A DNA stretch of 64,000 bases from assembly GCF_000004075.3 (NCBI RefSeq), contig NC_026660.2, positions 20,045,837-20,109,836 on the forward strand, given 5' to 3'. How positions within the stretch are numbered: the first letter of the stretch is position 1; every line of letters begins with the position of its first letter. This DNA is from Cucumis sativus (lineage: Eukaryota; Streptophyta; Magnoliopsida; Cucurbitales; Cucurbitaceae). Positions 25,401-37,740 of this stretch are shown here, piece after piece. The notes under the pieces were generated by a model. That model did not search any database. It was not told where the DNA came from and saw only the letters and a list, made by a program, of their open reading frames with translations. Made by a program: the position numbers and the translations under genes.

Positions 25401-25938
25401 AACTAGGAATGGAAACTATGTTTTATCACATTTTTATTTACGCATCAAGAATAATTTTGTTGCTAGTTGTAAAAGCATTATTGAACTTACAATCTAGGTT
25501 TCTACGCATCTTTCTTACAGCTTCTTCCTCAGAAATACACAATATTTTGAATGATGAGAAACTCCAGAAGTTTATCCTTGCCATTGATAGCTCACCAGAT
25601 CCAGAAACTGTGAGTATTTTGCATCTTCCATTGCGTGAGGAATTATACTCCTAACCAACTTCTTGCTCCATTATAGTCATCATCTACGAACGGTTGTAAA
25701 TGTGAATATCAATAGTTAAAAACGTTTGTTTAAGTTGGTTGTTGTTCTTATTAGGAAGTTGATAAAGCTATGGAAGATGAAGCATTTCGCATTTTCAGTA
25801 GCAAGGTACTATTTTTAATATCTTTTATCATCTGTGACTTGTGATGCAGTCGTCATGAGCATGCCGGATAAATATTTTCGTTTGTTTTAAGCATTTATTC
25901 TCTCTGTTGGTTAGATATCATCCATCATCAACTCTTAG
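22431..25938 (+). CDS. HIT-type zinc-finger protein, ZNHIT3-like
   Basis: Seven small exons (22431-22504, 22614-22645, 24803-24847, 25001-25087, 25521-25609, 25755-25805, 25915-25938) assemble in frame to 133 residues. No single long open frame exists, so automatic calls would miss it. The zinc finger has Cys6, Cys9, Cys18, Cys21, Cys26, Cys30, His34 and Cys39, the zf-HIT pattern (CQVC, CPLC, CSLVC, H-x4-C). The remainder contains an EIHNILNDEKLQKFILAID helix and a DPETEVDKAMEDEAFRIFSS end like ZNHIT3. ZNHIT3 (yeast Hit1) helps assemble box C/D snoRNPs with NUFIP1 in the nucleus (family knowledge). Exon 2 is only 32 nt and completes the zinc finger. Intron 2 (22646-24802) holds retroelement debris. 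A leader intron precedes the start. Confidence 0.88.
23125..23235 (+). pseudogene. Ty3/gypsy protease fragment
   Basis: The plus strand reads KFNVILGMNWL followed by NQTTIDCVKKE. This is the conserved tail of the retroviral-type aspartic protease in Ty3/gypsy pol. It is only about 35 residues, ends in a stop, and lies in intron 2 of the ZNHIT3-like gene. It is a relic with no function expected. Confidence 0.65.
23290..24560 (-). mobile_element. LTR-retrotransposon fragment, antisense in intron
   Basis: Read on the minus strand, 24560 to about 23720 gives broken but related frames (MDESYTCYEIATYSRIQQNN, then an acidic Lys/Glu-rich part). A purine-rich tract (TTTTTGGAGGGGTAGAA, about 23530-23514) follows. 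Next comes a candidate LTR start TGATGTGAG with a TATA motif (CTATAAATATGAG, about 23440). This is the order internal region - polypurine tract - LTR. The host intron continues to 24802. The family is not certain; it could be Ty3/gypsy. Confidence 0.5.
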
Positions 25939-27946
25939 ACCTAACAGTCATAGATGGAGGAGGGAAAGACATGTATATGTATAAACAACTAGACGTTTCT
26001 GCCCCCTTGGCATAATGGATCAACTTAGCAGATGATGATTTCAGCAAAGAACGACGCTTCTTGGTTTGTAGTAATGCTGGGAGACCATCTAAGTGCTCAG
26101 CTGCTATGTTTAATGGTGATCAATGTACCAAATTATACTGATCAGTTTTCAAGTACTATAGGAACATCTCCTTTTGACGATCACCCAAACTCGTATTTGA
26201 TGATTTCTTGGCTGAATAGGATGTTGCAAGCCATGTTTTGACTAAAAGACTTGCCATTGAATTAACCAACTGAAAGTTGAAGGTTTTACGATTTTATATC
26301 ATAAAATTTGCATAGGTTTTAGCACGATAAATCAGACTAATAGCGTGTTTGGATTGATTTTTGAAGTGTTTAATTTTTAAAATAATTCATTTAAAGATAA
26401 ATTGAAGTGTTTGACATTGGTTTAATAAATTGAGGTGTTTGACCTTTGTTTAAAATAACTTTTAGAAAAATGAGGTTATGAAATAAATCGTTTTCACACA
26501 TAGTCAACAAAGAATTCTTTTCAAATATCTAATTTTCTTTCTCTATTTTTTCTATTCATTTTTACTATTTATATTTCATCCCATCTTTTTTGTTTTGTTT
26601 TTCTTTTTATAAATATTTTGAATATTTTTTCAATATTGGTTCATATACATTTAAATATATAGATTTGCAAATATTCCTCTCTCAGCCAAATTTATTTTGT
26701 CTTAACATATGTGAAAGAAATCATGAGAATGTCACTAAAGAACATGATCTCGTCCGGTTCATGAAATGAAGATGACGTAGAACGTGATCAAATTACACAT
26801 CTTTTTTTCTAGCTGATAATATATTGTTTTGAAAGAATTATTATCTTATTTACATTTTTTTTTTTGTTGGAAATGTGCAATTAATTGAAAATGTATATTT
26901 CTTTAGGAAATTAGTGCATAATATTTAATAGTTTTTTTTATAAAAATTTGATTAAGTGTAAACATTGTTAGTGCGGACCAAACCAAACACAGTAAAAGTA
27001 CACAATAAAAGTGGGTGGTTCAGGCTGGAAGGCAAATGGAAGGTTGGGGGTTAAAGAATTTGGGAAATAGAATGTACTAAAGAATAGTATGAGCATTACA
27101 TTAAATGGAGATGGAGAGGGGGAAAGGAAACAAAACAATGAAATAAATAAGTAGATTGTCAAAACTCAAACAGGGTAGTGTTTGGATTTCCAAATTTATT
27201 AAGAAAACAACAAAAAGAAAGTGCCTACAAATGGGTTCCACAAACAAATGTATAAGGACCCTTACATATCTTCTTCAATCATTTCTTCCAACCAAATAGT
27301 TTGTATCTATCCTTCATCTGCTTCATATAACATTACTTTACTTTTTATCTTATATATTTCTAACCTTTTTATTTTCATTTCTTTTATTCATTACTTACTT
27401 ATTTAATCCTTTATTAATTTTACTCTGAAAAATTTATCCTTCCACAATTATTCAAAATTTATATGTTAGACTTTAAAGATGTGTATCACACACGTGTAAC
27501 TTATTTTATATTTATAAGATTTGTAAGATTCAATAATTTAGGAGGGTGAGGTGAATAGAATCTTATTATTTAAGTTTTTAATAAAGTTTGGAGGAGAATT
27601 ATTTTAAAGGGAAAAGCAACAAAATTGGAACCAAATTCTTTTCAAATAGTATGGAAATTTTATTTTATTTTTTTGTAAAAACATTTGAAAATTGCTAACA
27701 TTAGAAGGAAGAAAACCCGTAGAATTAGGGCTTAATTTCGCAATGATGTAAATTAATTAAATAAAAGCAAAACTCAAATTGGATAAGTCATTGCTTAACT
27801 TTGTAAAGAGAGAAACAAAACAAATTGTGTCATCGTTCTCATCTTTCTATGCCATTTCCGTAATGAAACAGGAAAACTGCTGAGGCAAATCAAAACGTCC
27901 ATAAATCTCCTTACATTTTCTTTCTTCTTTCTGGAAACCCAACCCC
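25939..27946. other. Intergenic, possible half MITE
   Basis: AT-rich DNA. Near 26342 a stretch reads GCGTGTTTGGATTGATTTTT, a start seen in many plant MITEs, but I cannot find the opposite end. The last 150 bases before 27947 look like the leader of the next gene. Confidence 0.45.
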
Positions 27947-30608
27947 ATGTCTTCCCTTTTCTCCTTCTCGGCCAGAATTTTGCCCACTCTCCAAACAAAA
28001 TTCTTTCAGCCCTATTTTTCTTCACTACCCATTTCCAAAAATTTCATTTCCCCCCCCGGAAAACCTTCACCCATGTCGAAACCTGCGGCTGGGAACAGAT
28101 TGTTCTCGATCATGTCCACTGCTCAACCTCCCAATGGACTGCAAGGATCAAGGGTTAAGGTTGATTTTCTTGTCATTGTTGGTTAGAGTTCTTCTTCTGT
28201 TTTTCTTCTGCTTTGAGTTAATTTCATTGCTTTTGAAGATTTAAAGTTATGGGTTCTGATGCATGTTGGCAGGGAGCTGAATCCTTTCTTAGGAACGTTT
28301 TGGCGAGCATGGAGGCTGTTTATCTGCGTCGGAATCCCACTGCAAAATCCGTTTTGGAGCTTGTTCGATCTGTTCATGGTGATACAATTTGTTATGATCA
28401 TATTGCATTTAGAACTTTTGGGGTATTTTTCTTCCTTCCAACTCATTTTTATTTTCTGGATTCATCATTCAATCTCAGCAAACCCACTGCTTATTGTCAA
28501 AAGCAAATTTCAGTTGACAATGGTTGGACGATATAATATTACATTTACCTCATGATCTTGTTCTGGTTTGAATTTTAGTATTTTGAATTGTGTTGATTTG
28601 TGTTTTGGATTAGGAGGGTTCCTTTGTTTGTTGTTTTTAATTTCTCTGTAATTTTCTTTTTATTGTAGCTTTGAGTTTTAAATATCAATATAATAGAAAG
28701 ACTACGTCAGTGTTCTTTCAAGGTCCTATTTTCAAAAGTGAGTAGATATTTTAGGAGGTCCTATATTCAAAGTGGTTTAAATCAAGTGGAGATGACACAA
28801 ATGCTAATATTTTAAGTAAAGGCGAACAAAGGTTGTGCCAAAGTTATTCAATTTCTAAAGCTGGGCCGTAGAACATAATTGGGGTTGAAGTTGTAATCGT
28901 ACTCTACTTCAGTTGTACAATGCAAACTAATTGAATTGAGTCAACATTGTTAAATAAAAAGAGCTGCTTGATGTTGGTTGAGTCAACAATCAATTCTCTA
29001 GTGTAGCTAATGTTGAAGTTGTGTTTGTACTCTGTGATGAACTAGATTGATGGTCATGGGATTGACTCATTAGCAAGCTTTTTTCTGGATTTTGGATATA
29101 CTCAAAAAGAAGAATTATCATTCCCAGCCAAAAAGTTGAAAGCATTTTGGTTTTCACCTCCCTCCATTTCTAATGCTGCTTATGATGGTGATGGAGTCAA
29201 TGGTCCTCTGCCAAGAGTGTTCATATCTCAACTTCTTGTGGATCAGATGAGTAAACAAACTCAGGTGCGTTTCATCAAATTCTCGATATGCAAAAATCTG
29301 AGTATATTTTTTCATTTTGAAATTTGGCTACAACTTGTATCTTGGTTCTGCAGTAAGTGTATTGTTAGCGATGTATTAGTCATAAGGTAGGAATAGGATG
29401 CATTTTGTGTTTTATCCATTTAAGTTGGTGCTTTATGCAACAAAACCTTAGCTTTCCTATCATTTTTCCTACTGCATTCAGGACATAATCAGAAAATACA
29501 CTGAATGTTCTTGCAATGGGAATAAGCATGCTGCTCTGGCTGGTGCTCTGGGTTCCTTGACATGGGAAAAGCCTTCGCATTCAGAGTTTGAGCAATTAGC
29601 AAGGTTTTCAATCTCTCATGACTTTGAAACTTATGTTATTTAGTCCACCATATTATCATGGAGAATGAACCAAATTTCATTGCTGAAAGGTGATTTGACC
29701 AAGAATTTGAAGACAAAAATGCATACCCTTTTGCTTGTTACGCTTATGTTTAACTGATCATACAGCAATGCTCCTTTACTTTCATGCTTGCCACCTCTGG
29801 AAATATTGTTGGCAAGTGGTTTGGAACATTAGGAAAAAGTAATTGTATTATTGTTTTTAAGATCTGGGTCAAAGGCATTTCAGCTGATACACGTTACTAC
29901 TGTGCCAAATATGGAGTTGCTAGTTCTTTTGTGGCTGAAAGTAGTTGTTGAACGCATGGTTTTAGACTCTGATGACTTATTTTAATCAACTTGAATACAT
30001 AGGGAGAGCGAATATGCTGCGTGGACTCTTGTAAATGGTTATGCACTTAATCATGTGACTATTTCGACCCATCGCCTGAAATCTCATCTGAAAGATATCA
30101 AAAGCCTCAATCAGTTCATTGAAGAGAATGGTTATAAACTGAATTCTGAAGGTGGTGTTTTGAAAGGTACATGACACGACTACTCTTCTTTTACCTCATA
30201 TTTATCATCTATTGATCTAATTGCTAAAATGTGAGCACCGGTGCTAATAAACTCGATCTTTTCTTTTTCAGTAAGCCCGGATGGTCTTCTCCTGCAAAGT
30301 TCAACCCTTGCCGATTCGATTTCTTTTGAATTTTCTGATGGCATTACTGCTTCTGTCCCCTGTTCGTACATCGAGTTTGCTGAACGTGCGTTACTGCCTC
30401 AGTATAAACATCTTCCAGAAACAGAGGTAATCAAAACAAAAGATTGAGATCATTGAACTTTTAAAAGTTGAGAAAAATGGAAAAAAGAACATCATATTCC
30501 AAACTTGTACAGGTGAAGGAGTATCACAGAAGGGATGGGTTTGAAGTAGGAAATGCTGATAAGATCTTTGAAAGTACATCCAAACAGCAGCAAATGTCAA
30601 ATGCTTGA
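27947..30608 (+). CDS. 2-oxoadipate dioxygenase/decarboxylase, plastid type (HglS, DUF1338)
   Basis: Seven exons (27947-28159, 28273-28422, 29046-29264, 29482-29603, 30003-30166, 30272-30426, 30513-30608) give 372 residues in frame. The first about 60 residues are rich in Ser, Phe and Arg with few acids, like a plastid transit peptide. The DUF1338 core follows. The Fe(II) site of bacterial HglS can be matched to His114 (DHIAFRTFG), His252 (LNHVTIS) and Glu324 (SYIEFAER); Arg118, four residues after His114, matches the substrate-binding Arg. The enzyme turns 2-oxoadipate into D-2-hydroxyglutarate with O2 and release of CO2, the late step of lysine breakdown; rice FLO7 and Arabidopsis homologues belong here (family knowledge). 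Start chosen as the first ATG giving a transit-like N-terminus; Met at 28073 in the same frame is an alternative start lacking most of it. Confidence 0.93.
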
Positions 30609-31900
30609 AGCCAAATTGCTACAAATAGAAGGGCAATGGGAGGTTTAAATGCGATGGGGAAGTAGGAATTCCACACCCTTTAAAATAATTCCCAATTTGA
30701 AGAATTGGTGCAAAGGTTATTAGTGTATCTAATTAATTCTATCTATACTTAGATATATGTATATATATAGCTGAAACACTTCCTAATATGATTTCAAATA
30801 AATCTAACCTCCTCCCTAGAATGTTCACCAAAGTCGGGCATCGTTTTTTTTTTACAAGCAGCATCATCGATTAGTAGTTGATGTATCAAATTTGAAAATA
30901 TATGCAACGAAATATTGTGATATCAAGGAAGAAATCTCCAAAGGAGAAAAGTACGTTTACTAACAATCTGCTCGAAACATTCCTAACTTATTACTTGTGC
31001 AGTATCCTGGGTTCACATTAACCTTGTCCAATCTGCTCAAAACATTCATAACTTATTACTTGTGCAATATCCTGGGTTCACATTAACCTTGTCCTGTCCT
31101 CAAGGTTGTACCGAACAAATGCAAGTTGAGGGCAAAAATCATCTATGTTCATTCATATGGTTTCTTGCTCCAAGAGGCCCATGCAACTCATCGATAGTTC
31201 TTTGGTGGTGTCAGATTGGGGGTTGGGGGTATCTGACTATGTTGCTAATTTTGCTATCTATTCAAAATATTTAGTTAGCATCTTGTTTATTCAGGGATGA
31301 TTTTGAAACAAGAAACAAATGACACTATGGACATCAAGTTAGGACAAAAACAATGAGATCAAGAAAATAGCCTCTGAGGAAGGAGTGTTAGTGTCAAGAT
31401 CCAAACCAATGTATTATTAAAAGGTGGAGCCTAGCAACAAAATAATTGGATTTGTTTTGCTAATTTGATTTTTCTTATGAAATCTTATTGGGATAAATTA
31501 GATCAATTATATCTATAAATATATTATTACAGTTCATAAAACAGGAGTCCATTCTCCACTTGTGAACTCTAACTTGTTGCATTTGTTTATTTTTTGGCTT
31601 GGGCATCATAACTAGTCTGGCAAAAGATCATAATTGTTAGCAAATATTTTCCCGTAAGAGTTTTTGCATGAACATACTTGTCCACAAATTTAACAAACAG
31701 ATAGAGGCAAGATAAGTTTGCAACACCACCGTCGGTATTAGAGAGAGATTTTTGACAAAATGAAGTTGCCGTATGTGTATATGCATGCAAATTAGAATGA
31801 AAACAATTTTCTAAAAACATCTTGAGCTGAACGCTACATGATTTATGAGCCGAACGCTACAACATATGTGGTTCTCCTACCATCACTCTCAACGTTTTCT
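30609..31900. other. Intergenic with retroelement debris
   Basis: After the dioxygenase 3' region the sequence contains the 65-bp duplication and a stretch (31060-31260) with no open protein. The CCTTGTCC/CTCAAGG motifs suggest an antisense relic of the 3' end of a Ty3/gypsy element. No gene is seen. Confidence 0.45.
30964..31093. repeat. 65-bp tandem duplication
   Basis: Two copies, 30964-31028 and 31029-31093, differ at only a few bases (for example CTCGAAACATTCCTAAC versus CTCAAAACATTCATAAC). The shared end, read on the minus strand, resembles the extreme end of the gypsy pol frame seen at 39.5 kb (GACAAGGTTAATGTGAACC), so it may be retroelement-derived. Confidence 0.85.
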
Positions 31901-34036
31901 ATATAATTAAGTAACTTTAATACAAACAAACATAATGAAAATCAATTTTAAATATTTGAAAATTATTTTTAAAATTTTGGAACCAAACAAAAATTTGATT
32001 ACTTAAAAATCAATTTTACAAAATCAATGATACATAATTTTCCCCCCTAAAATCACTGGTACAGTTATCCATCTCACACACATCCTAAAAAGTTTTGATA
32101 TTTAGAGTTATGATATTTTGAAAGTGGATTTTTTTATTTATTTTTATTTTCTTCTTTGATATTTAGAGTTTGTTATGATATTTTTAGGTTGTGATGTTTT
32201 CTTTGAACAAATGTGGAATTTATTTTCTTCGTTTGAAGTTACAAATTTTCTCTACGTTCAAAATTTACATATATTTGAAATTTTATTGTGTCTATTTGAT
32301 TATTCAAAAATTTCGTTCTTGTTTCTATCTTTTGTGTTGTTTATCTTTGTATATGAATTTCTTTGGTTTAGTTGTATTGTTGTTGTGTTTTTTAGAATTT
32401 GTAGATAATTTCTTTGGTACTTTTGATTTTGTTTTCTTTATTTTGTTTGATATTAGCATAGCAAATATTATTCTACTAAGAGATGAATTTTTTTTCTTTT
32501 CATTTTAAAGTTTTTTTTCTTTTCATTTGCATTTTTGTATTATGGGTTATTTTAAAATTTTAAATGTTTTTTTTGGTCATTTGTTAGTATTTTGAATGGG
32601 ATACTTTTAATACTAACAAATGAATTTTAGTATTTTAAAAGTGTCCATAAGATCTATGGATTGGAACAATATCTTTGTACGTACCACTACAACTTTGATT
32701 TCTATTTTCTCCCATGCAGAAGAGAGAGACTCGTTTAGAAATGGTTGGAAACGTTTTTCGAAAAATTTCAATGTGGATTAGCATAATTTAGTACTCTTGA
32801 TCTGAAATTTACTTCACAATACATGTGCATATATGTCCCAAATAAATAAGTGTTGAGTGTTGTGGAAGTTTTGTAACTTGTTTTGTATAATTCTTTTAGA
32901 TATCATGATTGCACTTGTGGAAATTCTGCATTTTTTTTTGACATAGTTTGAGAAATTACATCTTTGTTGACTCATCCCTTATAAAATGTATTATTGTTTC
33001 TTCTCTGGGTACCAAGGTATATTCTTCTATGTTATGTTTACCTTCATTTGTAGTTTCTTTAGTTTTATTTTTCTTATGTCATTGCTTTTCTATATATAGT
33101 TTCTTTAGTCTTTGAATTAGAAGTTGAAGTTCTTAGTTTTAATGCTATTCTTATTTTGTTTGTAGATTTCAAGAAGTTGAGGATAACAATTAGTGAAATT
33201 TTAATCAGTTTGGAGTTATCCCAAGAGCATTGTGGTTCTTGGAGGAGGGTGATGACTCTATTTCTTATTATTACATATACTCATGTTTTATGATTAAGAA
33301 CGATGTTCTATTTTCTGTCTATGTGCTATATGAGACGAGATTTGTGACTAATTAGCTAGAAATATATTCACTATTGATTTTTCTATTTTCTGAATAGGTT
33401 TGTATTTTGTTTTGTATTCTTTGTAGGATGAACTCATCACTTGGTGATTAGGCTTCAAGTTAATATTGTTGAACAATGTTTAATGACATTAGCTATGAAG
33501 TATTTGTATAGTTGGGAAGTCTTGGTAACTATCATGAGAACTTTTCATAGCTTGCTTCTAATATTTCTCTGTTGAAAGCATATTCTCATTTATAAAATTT
33601 GATCTCTTGTGTGCTCTTGGGAGTCATTTGTTTATCTAACACGTCAAGAAAGCATACAAGCAAATTCCTTTGAATATGTGCTATGTAACTATCTGTAGGT
33701 AAAGTCCTTTTCTCAACTAAACTATAGGTTACTTTATGATGTGAATTGTCTTTAGTTCTTTTTAAAAGAATTATGTGTTGTATTTAAAGTTCTTGCATTT
33801 AGAATGGTTATATTTGCTACCTTGGTTTGATATCAAACTCATACAAACACTTTGAGCTAGGCTGAGAAGCAAAGAAACAAGGTTAACTTTATGATGTAAA
33901 TTACCTTTAAACATCTTTTTTCTAGTGTATCATTAAATGATAAATCTATCAGTTTTTTTTTTTTTTTTTTTTTTTTTTTGTGTGGAGATTTAGAATGATT
34001 TTGACCACATGGTTATATTGGTACAATATGTAGTTT

Positions 34037-34165
34037 AATGAAAATGGACTTGAAGGAGATGCCGATTCTGACGGTGAAGAAGATGAAATGGAGGACACTT
34101 ATGGTGTAGAAGTGGAACATCTACACATTTCAGATTACCAAGGTTTTGCACTAATATTCGATTGA
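34037..34165 (+). pseudogene. Acidic frame inside the CACTA region
   Basis: A short open stretch reads FNENGLEGDADSDGEEDEM and continues acidic (DTYGVEVEHLHISDYQ). It lies upstream of the CACTA end and could be a scrap of the element's own protein. I do not recognise the family. It has no start context that I trust and is too short to call a gene. Confidence 0.3.
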
Positions 34166-34489
34166 TTTACTATAGTGATGAAGCTACCAAGCAAGTGATT
34201 GACGTTTGATTCATGACAAGACTTGATGTAATTTAGTTATCTACAAAAATACATTGTATTTAGTTTCTTTGTAAAAGTATATTACCAAGGTTTAGTTTCT
34301 ATTTTACTTGTATTTATCCCTTTGGGAAAATTCGATAGATTTCGTGTACTTAGTTTTTTTTGTAAAAATGTTATATATGTTATTGTTATATATGAAAGTT
34401 CTTATTTATATGTGTACTAGTTTTGTGTTAAAATAGAATCATTGAATTCCAGGAACAAAAATATAATTGAATTATAATTTTTTTAAAAA

Positions 34490-34817
34490 AAATACTCATA
34501 ACATTCTTGACGGTTTTAAAATGTCATAAACAAGTATATCATTGACAGTTTTTCAATATCATAAACAAATGAACACTTATACTCTTGACGGTTTTAAGAT
34601 GTCATAAACATTCATACTCTTGACGGTTTTTAACTGTCATGAACATTTGTATACTTGACGTTTATAAAACGTCAACGTTCAATATTCTTGACGTCTTTAT
34701 CAACCATCAAGAACTTTCGCTTTCTTGACACTGGCTTCAAGGACGGTTTTAAAATCGTCAAGAATAGTGATTCTTGACAGTTTAAAAATGTAAAGAGAGC
34801 CTATTTTTGTAGTAGTG
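34490..34817 (+). mobile_element. CACTA (En/Spm-type) transposon end with subterminal repeats
   Basis: The last bases, read on the minus strand from 34817, are CACTACTACAAAAATAGG, a classic CACTA terminal inverted repeat. Inside it are at least eight copies of a TTGACGGTTTT / AAAACCGTCAAG motif in both directions, as in the subterminal transposase-binding repeats of this superfamily. One forms a perfect palindrome (TTGACGTTT, three bases, AAACGTCAA, 34655-34675). The opposite end was not located. The length and completeness of the element are therefore unknown. Confidence 0.75.
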
Positions 34818-37740
34818 TTTGAATGGAATATTTTAATTTAGATTTATTATTTTATTACCTGATTGCATTATCATTCTCGCCTTTTATTGTGCCATTTTTT
34901 TAGATATATTTAATTTAGATTTACTATTACTTTTAACTATGTGGATTGTTTTGAATTTCTTCTTTGGGTTCTTTTTGGTTTTTTTTTTTTTTTTTGTTGG
35001 TGATGTTCTTTTAATTTAGATTTATTATGTTTTAGTTTGCATTTTGCATATGTTTTAAAGTTTTAACTTTCTTCTTGTACGTTTTAAAATTTTGACTTTC
35101 TTCTTTTTTTTTTTTTGTTCATTTGTTATATGATGTATTTATGAGATATTTTTAATTTATATTTATTTTCTTAGGGTGCAAATTTTTAGGGATTATTTTG
35201 AAATTTGGAGTTTGCTATGATATTTTTACTTTTGGTATTTTTTGTTAGTTTGTGTTATTTTATTCTTTGATTTGAAGTTCAAATTATTTTCACCCTCTCT
35301 TCCAAACTTGATTGTATCTATTTGATTATTCAAATCCTCCCTTCTTGTTTCTCTCTTTCATGTTGTTTAGTTTTTTGTTAATGTGAAATTGTTTGATTTA
35401 GTTCCAATGTTATCGTGTGTTTGAAATGGTAGATAACTTGTTTGATTATACCTTTAATTTGATTTTCTTTATTTTCATTGGCATAGTAATATTATATTCT
35501 ACTCGCTGACCAATGATCTATTGGTCATCCTCTCATATTAATACACAACCCAATATTCAATCTCACCCGTTTTTCTTTTCAGGTTTTTCTATGTTTCTTA
35601 ATATTTTGAAAATTTTCTTGTTTGATTTTGGGATGTATTATAACTTTTTTCCTTGATCATTTATTTTATGGAGAGTGTTCTTTATTTTCTTTGATATTAG
35701 CATAGCAAATATTATTATACTCAGAGATCGATTTTTTTTCTTTTCATTTTAATTTTTTTCTTTTATTGTGTAATCATTTTTTGTGCATTTTCATTCTACT
35801 CTAATCTGTTTAATTTCATTCATTGTTTTGAATTTTTTTAATTACAAATTTTTTCTCCATGGATTACCTTTTCTTCACCCGTGTCATATATATATATGTA
35901 TTTTATTCCAAATAGATGAAGTGATCGGAGGTTGACTGCAACGGTAATATTTGGATATAAAAAAAAGCCACAAATGACTTCTATTTAGTAGGGTTTTCGT
36001 TATTTTTTTCTCTTGAATTTTAACATAATCAGGTTAGTTGTCTCTACTTTAGTTATTTGCTTATTTTTGTCGGTATGGTTATCAACATCCTTTCCAACTC
36101 TTTCTCCGATTAATTTTTACTTTTTCTTCTTTAATTAAGGTTGGAGCCAAATTATGGTGAACAAATTAAGAACACATGATTATGGTAGGAAACCTCTAAT
36201 TGTGAATTGACAAGTGAACTTCTAAACCCTTTCCTTTGTTTAATTAATTAAAATTTTATTAGGATTCTAACTAACATCCATTTTGGGTATCTATTTCATA
36301 AGTCTTCCATATTCAATATGGGGTTTCCTTATTAGGTTGTTCTCTATTCATTCTTCTTTTTAAATATTTTGAAAATTTTCTTGTTTGATTGCCGAATATA
36401 TTATAACTTTTTTTTCCTTTATCATTTATTATATGGAGAGTATTCTTTGTAAATTTTGAGTTTGTACTTTTTCTTCTTTTTTGTTCTTTGTCGTGCTATG
36501 TCTCTTTATCAGATATTTTTAACTTTAGTTCTTTTTCTTTTCTGGTCCTTTCTTGTGCTATATCTTCTTATGAGACATTTTAAATTTAGATTATCTTTCA
36601 TTTTGCGGTTGTAATTTTGTATTATTTGTTTAAGTTTTTTTTTTCTTTTTTGGTCCTTTGTTATGCAATGACAAATGGGATACTTTTAATTTAGATTTAT
36701 TATTTTTAGCTTGCTTGCACTATCATTTGATTGTTTTGAAATTTTGAGTTTCTTTATTTTTTCCTCGTTTTATATTATGTGGATTGTTTTGAATTTCTTC
36801 TTTTGTTTTTTTTATGTTATGTGATGTCCTTTTAATTTAGATTTATTATCTTTTAGTTTGCATTTTTCATTATTATGGATTGTTTTAAATTTTTTATTTT
36901 CTTTATTTTTTTGTTCATTTGTTGTAGAATGCATTTTTATGAGACATTTTTAATTTAGATATAATCTTTTAGCTTGCAAATTTTTAGAGATTGTTTTGAA
37001 ATTTGGAGTTTGTTATGACATCTTTACTTTCAGTATTTTTTGTTTTTTCTTTTCTTTCTTTTCTTTTGTTAGTTTATGATATTTGTCTTGATGGGACAAA
37101 CGTGGAATTTATTTTCTTCTTCTCTATGATGACGTTCAAATTCTTTTCACCCTCTCTTCGAAACTTTATTGTATCTATTTAATTATTCAAATCTTCCCTT
37201 CTTGTTTCTCTGTTTCATGTTGTTTCGTTTTTTCTTAATGTGAAATTCTTTGATTTAGTTCCAATGTTACTGTGGGTTTAGAATGGGTAGATAACTTCTT
37301 TGATTATTGTGGTAAAGGCTTGATTGTACTTTTGATTTGATTTTCTTTATTTTCGTTAGCATACTAATATTATTCTACTCTCTAACCAACTATTTATTGG
37401 TCATCCTCTCAGATCAAGATAGAAGCTTTCTTCCAAGACTCTAACTTCCATTAAAGCTCCTTTGGAGATACAAGCTTTCTTCCAAGGCTCCAACTTCAAG
37501 AATAAAAACATGTTCCACTTCCTCAAAATCAAGTGTAAGCATCCAGTTGAGAGAAAATCAGATGATCAAATTCTAGAGATTGAATGACATCGCATCAAAT
37601 CACAAAAATACAACACCAACTCAAGTTCAACTCCACGAATCAAATTTCTCTAAAAATCTCGTGCGAACAAATTGGCACACCCAATGGGACCATCTCTACC
37701 TCTCATCTCTCTCTTGTCATCTAGATCTACAAGCAAATCA

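Larger units (their letters stand above)
32100..37410. repeat. Nest of diverged AT-rich repeat copies
   Basis: The stretch is built of related segments. Similar blocks of about 300-400 bp occur at about 32100-32500, 35140-35540 and 36960-37410. They share GGAATTTATTTTCTTC (the first and third), CACCCTCTCTTC, GTATCTATTT-ATTATTCAAAT, CTTCTTGTTTCTC and a closing TTTATTGGTCATCCTCTC (the last two copies). A shorter unit, TTTTAATTTAGATTTATTAT, recurs at about 34834, 35010, 36690 and 36831. No coding potential is seen except scraps. A CACTA end is embedded at 34.5-34.8 kb. The family is not recognised. Confidence 0.65.

Noticed and set aside
26342-26480. MITE starting GCGTGTTTGGATTG
   Set aside because: The opposite inverted end was not found within 2 kb.
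32681-32700. CACTACAACTTT as the left end of the CACTA element ending at 34817
   Set aside because: Only the first six bases match the right terminus, and the flanking triplets do not match as a target-site duplication.
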